Assembly: GCA_031276775.1 (NCBI GenBank)
Contig: JAISML010000220.1
Location: 1 to 18,004 of the forward strand
Source of the DNA: Eubacteriales Family XIII. Incertae Sedis bacterium
Lineage (GTDB): Bacteria; Bacillota; Clostridia; Peptostreptococcales; Anaerovoracaceae
Direction: 5' to 3'
DNA length: 18,004 nucleotides
Positions 12,107 to 18,004 of this stretch are shown here, piece by piece. How positions within the stretch are numbered: position 1 is the stretch's first letter; every line of letters starts with the position of its first letter. The notes beneath the pieces are model-generated. The model was not told where the DNA came from and ran no database searches. It saw only the letters and a program-made list of their open reading frames with translations. The position numbers and the translations under genes were made by a program.

Positions 12107-13078
12107 TCAGTATTCGTAAAGCGGATTGTAGTTCGCGCCGTCTCCCACCACGTTGGGATCGGTCTTGCTGCCGCCGGCCGCAAACGTCGGATCCATGCGC
12201 GCCCATTCCCCGCCGTGGAATTCGATCATGCTCGCCACCTCCCCGGTTTCTTTTGAAAACACCTTGATCCACGCGTGGTACGCGCTGCCCGCGTATCCGA
12301 TGATGAGTTTGCACGGAATCCCTTGGCTCCTGAGCATGGCCGAAGTCAGAGACGCGTAGTCAAAACAGATGCCTGTCTCGGACGAAAGGGTCTCGTCCAC
12401 ATTGGGCACATACCCGCTTTGCACGGTGGCGGCTTTCTCAAAATCATATGAGATGTTTTCAACCACATACAGAAAGATTCGTTCCGTTGCGCCAAGATCG
12501 CTTTTGACGCCCGCGCATACTTCCTGCGCTTTCGCCACGGCGTTGTGTTCCGCCGTATAAAATATATATTGGTTGGGTCTTAAAAACGGGGAAAATTCAT
12601 CGGGCATTTCAGCCGCAACCGTCTGCTGCGCCGCTTGCGCATACTTGTCGCCGTCGACATTCGTGAACACGCCCACCTCGTAAGCGCCACTGCCCAAGGA
12701 CAGGGGGAAAGCCTCAAATCCCGCATTGGTCTTCAGATCGTAGGTATAGGGGTCGCCGCCCGCGAAAGTGATGCGCACCTTGACCTTGGGATTGTCCCCC
12801 TCGTACTTCACCATCACATAGCCGTCGTTCGCGTGGGAAAAATCCACCGTGCAACCGTTCCCGCCGAACGTTTCGGTTCCCGGCGCCTCGCAGACCAATA
12901 CCTTGGGCGCGTTATCTCTGTCGGGCGCGTCCGGATTCTCTTCGACGCTGGATCCGCCGCCTTCGATCACATTTGCGATACCGTCTATGGCGCCGTTCAT
13001 TTTTTCACAGGAGGATAGAGCCATAACAGCGACAATTACCATGAAAGCAGGCCATATTCTGCAAAGCGAAACACGCAT
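12107..13078 (-). CDS. transglutaminase-like lipoprotein
   Basis: 323 residues. The signal peptide ends in a lipobox ALSSC with Cys24 as the lipidation site, so the protein is anchored outside the membrane. A Ser/Asn/Asp-rich spacer leads to a beta-sandwich-like region (about 60-155). A transglutaminase-like domain follows with Cys238 (GICFDYA), His268 (YHAW) and Asp296 (RMDPTF), the expected catalytic triad of the papain-like fold. Bacterial members are mostly peptidases or amidases that act on cell wall or proteins; the substrate cannot be read here. The start at 13078 has GGAGGG upstream and a promoter at 13112-13139. The open frame continues upstream to 13750, but that part has no SD and is arginine- and proline-rich non-coding-like sequence. 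Confidence 0.9.
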   Translation of the reverse strand: MRVSLCRIWPAFMVIVAVMALSSCEKMNGAIDGIANVIEGGGSSVEENPDAPDRDNAPKVLVCEAPGTETFGGNGCTVDFSHANDGYVMVKYEGDNPKVKVRITFAGGDPYTYDLKTNAGFEAFPLSLGSGAYEVGVFTNVDGDKYAQAAQQTVAAEMPDEFSPFLRPNQYIFYTAEHNAVAKAQEVCAGVKSDLGATERIFLYVVENISYDFEKAATVQSGYVPNVDETLSSETGICFDYASLTSAMLRSQGIPCKLIIGYAGSAYHAWIKVFSKETGEVASMIEFHGGEWARMDPTFAAGGSKTDPNVVGDGANYNPLYEY

Positions 13079-13111
13079 GAACTTCCCTCCGATTTTCAAC
13101 TTTCCTTTTAT

Positions 13112-13139
13112 AGTATACACGCGGATATTGGAAAAGCAA
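13112..13139 (-). promoter_or_regulatory. promoter of the transglutaminase lipoprotein gene
   Basis: On the minus strand TTGCTT (13139-13134), a 16-bp spacer and TATACT (13117-13112) lie about 33 nt before the start codon. The position and spacing fit a sigma-A promoter. Confidence 0.55.
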
Positions 13140-13470
13140 ACAGAAAATGGAACGCGTGCAGACGCGTGAAGACGGGAAGCCGAAGTGCGGTTGCTGTTCG
13201 CGGGTTGGGCGGCGGCTTCGCGGGCGTCCGGGACCTGCGGCGCAAACCGGTCAACCCGCGGACAATCGCGAAGCGCGCGGCCGTGAGCGGCGACGCAAAG
13301 GTACGCGGCGAACGGGCGGAGGACGGATGCGAAGAAAAAGAAAAAGCTGAAAGCGCGCGCCAAATATGATAAACTGAGAAGAACGAACAAAGGGAATCGG
13401 GCGATGCGCGGTCGCGTACTGAAAATGCATATGCATATATGGGTTGTATGCGCATATGGGAAAGGGCACG
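13140..13470 (+). other. GC-rich divergent intergenic region
   Basis: This 331-bp gap separates the divergent lipoprotein and carboxypeptidase genes. It is rich in CG and contains ACGCGTG twice (13149-13165). Several frames are open on both strands, but none has an SD or protein-like composition. A possible plus-strand -10 (TATGAT, 13365-13370) has no recognisable -35. Alternating ATGCATATGCATAT-type sequence lies at 13426-13440, just before the carboxypeptidase start. Confidence 0.4.
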
Positions 13471-14343
13471 ATGAAAAAAAATCACAGGCGGCAGTTGTGC
13501 GCAATGCTGGCATTCCTGCTTGCGGCGATCGCGACTTTCGCTGTTTTATCGGCGATCCGCGCGCATCGGAACGACGCGGACGAGAGCGGACCTGAGACGG
13601 GGAAAACGGGCGCGGCGGAAGAACGGGCGGACATGTCCGGCGAAGACGGGGATGAGGCGCCGGCGCCCGACTACGGCGGAGATTACGGGCAATACATCGG
13701 GAAAGCCTACAAAACCGATATTTCAGCGTATCTGCAATACATCGAACCAACCGATTCGGATCCTTATCTCATGCTGGTCAACAAAACGCATTTGCTCGCC
13801 GAAAATTTTGTGCCCGAAAATCTGATCGATGTGAAAGCCACGCGGCAGGACGGACGGAAAACCCAGAGGATGCAGGAAGCGGCGGCAAAAGCGCTGGAAG
13901 CTTTCATGGCGGAAGCGGCGGCGGAGGGCGTCACGAATGTCACCGTCACAAGCGCATACCGTTCTTTCGCCGAGCAAGCGCAATTGTTCAACATGAATGT
14001 GGAGAATCATTTGGGGAAATTTTCCGATCGCGCGGAAGCCGAGGAATATGTGTCCACGTTCTCCGCGCGCCCCGGTACGAGCGAACATCAGACCGGCCTG
14101 GTTGCGGACATGCACAACCTGCCTTCTGCGGAACAATCTTTCGGAGATACCCCGGAGGCGGATTGGCTCCGCGAAAACGCCTGTCGTTTCGGTTTTGTCA
14201 TGCGATATGCGCCCGACAAACAGGCGATCACCGGCGTAATATACGAGCCGTGGCATTTTCGGTTTGTGGGACGCAAGGCCGCAACCGAGATGTTTCTGTC
14301 AAACCGATGTCTGGAAGAATATTTGGATGAAGCGGCGTCATAG
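13471..14343 (+). CDS. M15-family D-alanyl-D-alanine carboxypeptidase
   Basis: 290 residues from the ATG at 13471, preceded by GGGAAAGGG. Starts at 13444 and 13456 are in frame but lack an SD. An uncleaved signal anchor (about 8-30) is followed by an acidic linker (about 31-70) and a VanY-like zinc peptidase domain. The zinc ligands are visible: His206 and Asp213 in SEHQTGLVAD, and His262 in EPWHFRFVG, with TSAYRSF earlier. The signature normally has Ala two before the Asp (GLAxD); here it is GLVAD. The enzyme removes the terminal D-Ala of peptidoglycan stem peptides outside the membrane. No van gene cluster is present, so it is probably a housekeeping cell-wall enzyme rather than a resistance determinant. 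Confidence 0.93.
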   Translation: MKKNHRRQLCAMLAFLLAAIATFAVLSAIRAHRNDADESGPETGKTGAAEERADMSGEDGDEAPAPDYGGDYGQYIGKAYKTDISAYLQYIEPTDSDPYLMLVNKTHLLAENFVPENLIDVKATRQDGRKTQRMQEAAAKALEAFMAEAAAEGVTNVTVTSAYRSFAEQAQLFNMNVENHLGKFSDRAEAEEYVSTFSARPGTSEHQTGLVADMHNLPSAEQSFGDTPEADWLRENACRFGFVMRYAPDKQAITGVIYEPWHFRFVGRKAATEMFLSNRCLEEYLDEAAS

Positions 14344-14350
14344 CATCTGC

Positions 14351-14386
14351 GGTTGGCGCCCAAAGGTTGGCGCCCAAAGGTTGGCG
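14351..14386 (+). repeat. 14-bp tandem repeat, 2.6 copies
   Basis: GGTTGGCGCCCAAA is present at 14351-14364 and 14365-14378, followed by a partial copy GGTTGGCG (14379-14386). It begins 7 bp after the carboxypeptidase stop codon. The unit contains the palindrome TTGGCGCCCAA with one mismatch, so each copy can be a binding site or small hairpin. Confidence 0.8.
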
Positions 14387-14437
14387 GACTGCGCCGCGGT
14401 TCGTCTCAAGCCGGCGCCGCACGGCAGCAGCGCCGCC

Positions 14438-14488
14438 CGCAAACCCTTGTGTCGTAAATTTACGCGGGACGGCGTCACAAAATTTGCG
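14438..14488 (+). repeat. nested inverted repeats in the intergenic gap
   Basis: Outer arms CGCAAACCCTTGTG (14438-14451) and CACAAAATTTGCG (14476-14488) are imperfectly complementary. Inside lies the perfect 12-bp palindrome CGTAAATTTACG (14453-14464). The structure sits just upstream of the candidate thiolase promoter and could be an operator or cruciform. No T-run follows, so a terminator is unlikely. Apart from this, the tandem repeat and the promoter, I see no gene in the 366-bp gap 14344-14709. Confidence 0.5.
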
Positions 14489-14496
14489 CGAAGCGG

Positions 14497-14525
14497 TTGT
14501 TTTTTGCCGCAGGATCATGTATTGT
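14497..14525 (+). promoter_or_regulatory. candidate thiolase promoter
   Basis: TTGTTT (14497-14502), a 17-bp spacer and TATTGT (14520-14525) have ideal spacing. Both hexamers deviate from consensus. The leader would be about 178 nt. Confidence 0.38.
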
Positions 14526-14709
14526 TAAAAGTATGTCAATGTATCGCGTGACCGTGCGCGGGCGCCGCAAAAAAGGCGCGCATTCGGATCGCGGACAGAC
14601 CGGTTCCAAAGACGGGTCCAAACAGAGACAGGGGATTTCGTTTGCAGGGCAATATGGAAAAGTTGTACGGAAAACAACGAAAACGCAGCAGTGGTAAAGG
14701 AGAAAGACA

Positions 14710-15891
14710 ATGAGCAGAGATGTGGTAATCGTCAGCGCGGCAAGAACACCGGTGGGTTCGTACGGCGGATCCTTAAAAGATATTCCGGCCGCCGATCTCG
14801 GCGCGATCGCCATCAAAGAGGCGATCAGGCGGGCGGGCGTGGATCCCGCCCAGGTCGACGAGGTCGTCTACGGTTGTGTGCTCCAAGGAGGCTTGGGACA
14901 GAACGTGGCGCGTCAGGCAGCCATCAAAGCGGGTCTTCCCAATGAAGTCCCCGCGATGACACTGAACAAGGTCTGCGGTTCGGGACTTCGTACCGTAAGT
15001 CTGGCGGCTCAGATCATCAAGGCCGGGGACGCCGACGTCATCGTGGCCGGCGGCACGGAAAACATGAGTCAGGCCGGATACATTTTGCCCAAAGCGAGAT
15101 GGGGCGTCAGAATGGGCGACACGCCTTTCATCGACATGATGGTGAACGACGGTTTGACGGACGCATTCCACCGGTACCACATGGGCATTACGGCCGAGAA
15201 TATCGTTGAGCAATGGGGTCTTACGCGGGAACAGTTGGATGATTTTTCCGCCAAATCCCAGCAAAAGACAGAGGCCGCCATCAAAGCGGGGAAATTCAAG
15301 GACGAGATCATTCCCGTGGAAATACCGCAGCGGAAAGGCGATCCGATCGTCTTCGACACCGACGAATTCCCAAAATCCGGCGTCACCGCCGAAGGCATCT
15401 CCAAGCTGAAGCCCGCCTTTAAAAAGGATGGGGTCGTCACCGCCGCGAATGCGTCCGGGATCAATGACAGCGCGGCGGCCGTGGTCGTCATGTCGAAAGA
15501 AAAAGCCGACAGCCTCGGCCTCACCCCCCTTGCGACCATCAAATCCTACGCGTCGGCGGGCGTCGATCCCGCGATCATGGGGATCGGTCCCGTCCCCGCA
15601 TCCCGGAAGGCTCTTGACAAAGCCAACCTCACGGTGGACGATCTGGACTTGGTGGAGGCAAATGAAGCTTTCGCCGCCCAATCGGTTGCGGTCTGCAACG
15701 ATATCGGTTTCGACCCCGAAAAGACGAACGTCAACGGCGGCGCCATCTCCATCGGCCATCCCATCGGCGCGTCGGGTTGCAGAATCCTCGTCACTTTGCT
15801 CTATGAAATGCAACGCCGCGGCTCGAAATACGGTCTTGCGACCCTGTGCATCGGCGGCGGTCAGGGAACGGCGCTCATCGTCGAACGGTAA
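14710..15891 (+). CDS. thlA: acetyl-CoA C-acetyltransferase (thiolase II)
   Basis: 393 residues, the standard length of biosynthetic thiolases. It condenses two acetyl-CoA to acetoacetyl-CoA in the cytoplasm and in clostridia commonly feeds butyrate, butanol or polyhydroxybutyrate routes. Cys89 in NKVCGSGLRTV is the acyl-enzyme nucleophile. His350 in GHPIGASG and Cys380 in CIGGGQG complete the active site, and ANEAFAAQ is the usual substrate-loop motif. AAAGGAGA lies 6-7 nt before the ATG. The gene stands alone between a candidate promoter and a terminator; no crotonase, hydroxybutyryl-CoA dehydrogenase or CoA-transferase gene is adjacent, so the pathway cannot be set from context. Confidence 0.97.
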   Translation: MSRDVVIVSAARTPVGSYGGSLKDIPAADLGAIAIKEAIRRAGVDPAQVDEVVYGCVLQGGLGQNVARQAAIKAGLPNEVPAMTLNKVCGSGLRTVSLAAQIIKAGDADVIVAGGTENMSQAGYILPKARWGVRMGDTPFIDMMVNDGLTDAFHRYHMGITAENIVEQWGLTREQLDDFSAKSQQKTEAAIKAGKFKDEIIPVEIPQRKGDPIVFDTDEFPKSGVTAEGISKLKPAFKKDGVVTAANASGINDSAAAVVVMSKEKADSLGLTPLATIKSYASAGVDPAIMGIGPVPASRKALDKANLTVDDLDLVEANEAFAAQSVAVCNDIGFDPEKTNVNGGAISIGHPIGASGCRILVTLLYEMQRRGSKYGLATLCIGGGQGTALIVER

Positions 15892-15919
15892 AACCCGGAC
15901 ATCGCCGAGCGCTTAACGG

Positions 15920-15956
15920 ATTGCCGCTTTGCCCACGGGCGGCGGCAATTTGTTTT
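15920..15956 (+). terminator. intrinsic terminator of the thiolase gene
   Basis: ATTGCCGC (15920-15927) pairs with GCGGCAAT (15942-15949), with further GC pairing inside, and is followed by TTTGTTTT to 15956. It lies 28 nt after the stop codon. Confidence 0.75.
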
Positions 15957-16055
15957 GGGAAACGGTAAGGGATCCGGCGCTTTGCCCCGATGCCCGCCGG
16001 CCAACCCGTGAACAGTGACGGTTCGCCCGATGCCGCCTGTCAACGCAGGGTAAAG

Positions 16056-16084
16056 TTGAAATACTGCGGGAAAAATAGTAGAAT
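16056..16084 (+). promoter_or_regulatory. promoter of the CDGSH gene
   Basis: TTGAAA (16056-16061), an exact 17-bp spacer and TAGAAT (16079-16084) form one of the best promoters in the window. The leader would be about 105 nt. The rest of the gap from 15957 shows no gene. Confidence 0.6.
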
Positions 16085-16195
16085 AACACATGGTCGTCAC
16101 AGGAAATGCGCCTGTCTCTCCCGCGCGTCGGCGAACGCGGCGGGGAAGCGCAGTGCATGCGGGCTTCGCGCAAGCCGCCGGAAAGGGAGAAGAAA

Positions 16196-16891
16196 ATGGC
16201 AAAGAGTTCCCGGAGGATCGCCATCACCGAAAACGGACCTTACATCGTCACGGAAGATGTGCCCCTGAAACAGGCTTTCATTGAAGAGGATGCGGAAGGC
16301 AACAGTTTGGGATGGAAAGAAGGGCGCGCTTACGACACAAACGGCAAGGTCTATGCGCTGTGCCGATGCGGGCATTCCAAAAACAAGCCTTTCTGCGACG
16401 GTACGCACACCGGGATCGGTTGGGAAGGGAAAGAAACCGCGAGCCGCATTCCTTACGCGGAGGCGGCCCGCGTCTACGAAGGCGAAGCGGTGGACATGCT
16501 GGACAGGCAAGAACTCTGTGCCGTTGCGCGTTTCTGTGATGTGGTCAACGCATGGCAAATGGTGATAAAGTCTTCCGACGCGCATCCGGAAAACGAGGAA
16601 ATCGCGACGCGGGAAGCCTGTGATTGTCCTTCGGGACGGTTGACCGTCAGAAAAAACGGTGTGGAAGTGGAGCCGGATCTTCCGCAGGAGATCAACTTGG
16701 TCGAGGATCTCCATTACAACGTCAAAGGGCCGCTTTACGTCAAAGGCGGCGTCACGCTTCAAAGCGCGGACGGCAGCGAATACGAGGTCAGGAACAGACG
16801 CGCGCTGTGCCGTTGCGGCGAGTCGCGCAACCTGCCTTTCTGCGACGCCGCGCATTTAAAGTGCGAACACATGCAAGGGTTGGACGGGTAG
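16196..16891 (+). CDS. double-CDGSH iron-sulfur protein
   Basis: 231 residues from the ATG at 16196, with AAAGGGAGA 5 nt upstream. Two CDGSH-type [2Fe-2S] sites are visible. The first has Cys56, Cys58, Cys67 and His71 (CRC...FCDGTH). The second has Cys205, Cys207, Cys216 and His220, but ends CDAAH instead of CDGS/TH. Between them a conserved segment carries Cys108, Cys114, Cys142 and Cys144 (LCAVARFC and CDCPSGRL), which may bind a further metal centre. Proteins of this architecture are widespread in bacteria; they are soluble redox or iron-sulfur-handling proteins with no agreed reaction. An in-frame start at 16106 lies upstream but has no SD and sits near the transcription start. Confidence 0.92.
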   Translation: MAKSSRRIAITENGPYIVTEDVPLKQAFIEEDAEGNSLGWKEGRAYDTNGKVYALCRCGHSKNKPFCDGTHTGIGWEGKETASRIPYAEAARVYEGEAVDMLDRQELCAVARFCDVVNAWQMVIKSSDAHPENEEIATREACDCPSGRLTVRKNGVEVEPDLPQEINLVEDLHYNVKGPLYVKGGVTLQSADGSEYEVRNRRALCRCGESRNLPFCDAAHLKCEHMQGLDG

Positions 16892-16947
16892 CCGCGCGAA
16901 CAAAAAACAGCGTCCGCCGCAACCGCAACAAGGATCCGCGCGGAGCT

Positions 16948-17015
16948 TCGGCGGCGGGCAACGCGGGCGGAGCGTCGGCGGCGGGCAACGCGGAACATCG
17001 GCGGCGGGCAATGCG
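16948..17015 (+). repeat. three GC-rich direct repeats before glnS
   Basis: TCGGCGGCGGGCAACGCG occurs at 16948-16965 and 16975-16992 and, with one change, at 16998-17015. Spacings are 27 and 23 bp. CGGAGC follows or precedes several copies. The third copy contains an ATG (17011) in frame with glnS. Confidence 0.8.
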
Positions 17016-17055
17016 CACGGAGCGCGGGCGGCAAGAGGGAGAACGGAAAAAGAAA

Positions 17056-18004
17056 GTGAAAAGCGAAAGTACGCGGGAAACGGATACCAATTTCATTCAC
17101 AATTTTATCGACGAAGACATCGCCAAGGGCACATACGGGGGCAAACCCATCTGCACACGGTTTCCGCCCGAGCCGAACGGCTATCTGCACATCGGACACG
17201 CCAAGGCGATCTGTCTCAATTTCACTACCGCCGCGAAGTACGGCGGCAGATGCAATCTGCGGTTCGACGACACGAATCCCGTCAAGGAGGATACGGAGTA
17301 TGTGGACTCCATCGAGCGGGACGTCAAATGGCTGGGCTTTGCCTGGGACGGTCTGTTTTTCGCTTCCGACTATTTTGACGAGATGTACCGGTGCGCGATT
17401 TCTCTGATCGAAAAGGGCAAGGCATTCGTGGATGATTTGAGCGGCGAGGAAATCAGGCGTATGCGGGGGACGCTCACGGAGCCCGGAACGGAAAGCCCGT
17501 ACCGCAACCGTTCGCCGGAGGAGAATCGGAAGCTCTTCGAGGAAATGCGCGAAGGAAAATACGCGGATGGGGAGAAAGTGCTGCGCGCGAAGATCGACAT
17601 GGCTTCACCCAACATCAATATGCGCGATCCCGTACTCTACCGCATTTCCCACAACGAACATCACAACACGGGCGATCGGTGGCGCCTGTATCCCATGTAC
17701 GACTACGCGCATCCCTTGGAGGATGCCATCGAGGGAGTCACGCATTCCCTGTGTACGTTGGAATTTGAAGATCACAGACCCCTTTACAACTGGGTTTTGG
17801 AATCCTTGGAGTGGCCGACGCCACCCCGCCAGATAGAGTTCGCGCGCCTCAATCTCACGAACACGATCATGAGCAAACGATACCTGAAAGAACTGGTGGA
17901 CGCAGGTTTCGTGGACGGTTGGGACGATCCGAGGATGCCCACCATCGCGGGACTGCGCCGCAGGGGCTATACGCCGGAATCCATCCGGGAATTTTGCGAG
18001 CAGA
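17056..18004 (+). CDS. glnS: glutaminyl-tRNA synthetase, N-terminal part (runs off window)
   Basis: At least 316 codons are present with no stop before the edge. The enzyme charges tRNA-Gln with glutamine. The class I signature HIGH is at residues 45-48 (GYLHIGHAKAICLNF), followed by RFDDTNP, RAKIDMASP, HSLCTLEFEDHRPLYNWVLE and the KMSKS-equivalent MSKR (272-275), then WDDPRMPT. These match bacterial GlnRS rather than GluRS. The start is uncertain. The GTG at 17056 gives an N-terminus of the usual length, but the only purine-rich SD (AGGGAGA, 17034-17040) is rather far away. An ATG at 17011 is in frame but would add 15 basic residues and lies in the repeat block. No promoter was found after the CDGSH gene, so it may be co-transcribed. 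Confidence 0.93.
   Translation, partial: MKSESTRETDTNFIHNFIDEDIAKGTYGGKPICTRFPPEPNGYLHIGHAKAICLNFTTAAKYGGRCNLRFDDTNPVKEDTEYVDSIERDVKWLGFAWDGLFFASDYFDEMYRCAISLIEKGKAFVDDLSGEEIRRMRGTLTEPGTESPYRNRSPEENRKLFEEMREGKYADGEKVLRAKIDMASPNINMRDPVLYRISHNEHHNTGDRWRLYPMYDYAHPLEDAIEGVTHSLCTLEFEDHRPLYNWVLESLEWPTPPRQIEFARLNLTNTIMSKRYLKELVDAGFVDGWDDPRMPTIAGLRRRGYTPESIREFCEQ

Noticed and set aside
13079..13750. Upstream extension of the transglutaminase reading frame
   Set aside because: The extension has no SD, is Arg/Pro/Ser-rich and overlaps the carboxypeptidase gene. A lipoprotein signal, SD and promoter place the true start at 13078.
13471..14343. Vancomycin-resistance vanY
   Set aside because: The domain is VanY-like, but there is no vanH/A/X or two-component gene nearby. 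A housekeeping carboxypeptidase is simpler.
14533..14697. Basic 54-codon ORF before the thiolase gene
   Set aside because: It has no SD, a low-complexity Lys/Arg/Gly composition and overlaps the thiolase leader. It is more likely untranslated leader.
17011..17055. Extended N-terminus of GlnRS from the ATG at 17011
   Set aside because: It would add 15 highly basic residues encoded partly by a repeat unit, with no SD. GlnRS relatives begin close to residue 1 of the GTG start. It is not fully excluded.

Overview
The window looks like chromosome from an anaerobic Bacillota, most likely a clostridial lineage. This rests on clear Shine-Dalgarno (SD) sites, sigma-A-like promoters, a DUF4860-type pilus operon, a GlnRS, a thiolase, and a very large exported protein with a proline-rich linker. 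Coding DNA from about 1.1 kb onward is GC-rich. The first ~0.9 kb, and a stretch inside the giant gene at about 6.0-6.65 kb, are visibly more AT-rich. The genus cannot be named from sequence alone.

Layout. Positions 1-1100 hold small unassigned and probably decaying ORFs. Positions 1234-1728 encode an O6-alkylguanine-DNA alkyltransferase, followed by a minus-strand tRNA-Thr(CGU) with its own promoter and a strong terminator. A promoter at 1904-1931 then drives a ~215 nt leader that can form a terminator-like long-range hairpin. After it comes a 1960-residue exported, membrane-anchored multidomain protein (2154-8036). Its end and the convergent pilT share a palindromic terminator.

Positions 8153-11991 (minus) form a compact six-gene type IV pilus/pseudopilus operon. 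In transcription order it reads pilC-like platform protein, small membrane protein, DUF4860-like protein, pseudopilin, membrane protein, PilT ATPase. No PilB, prepilin peptidase or PilMNO is present here. Positions 12107-13078 (minus) encode a transglutaminase-like lipoprotein, divergent from an M15 D,D-carboxypeptidase (13471-14343). Both would act at the cell envelope. The right third carries an acetyl-CoA acetyltransferase (14710-15891), a double-CDGSH iron-sulfur protein (16196-16891) and the first ~316 codons of glutaminyl-tRNA synthetase (17056 to the edge).

The best candidates for something not well described are the structured leader of the giant gene, the composite architecture of its product (duplicated N-terminal modules and an eight-cysteine knuckle in a compositionally different island), and the minimal PilT-only pilus operon. 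No CRISPR array, IS element, integrase or phage module was seen.
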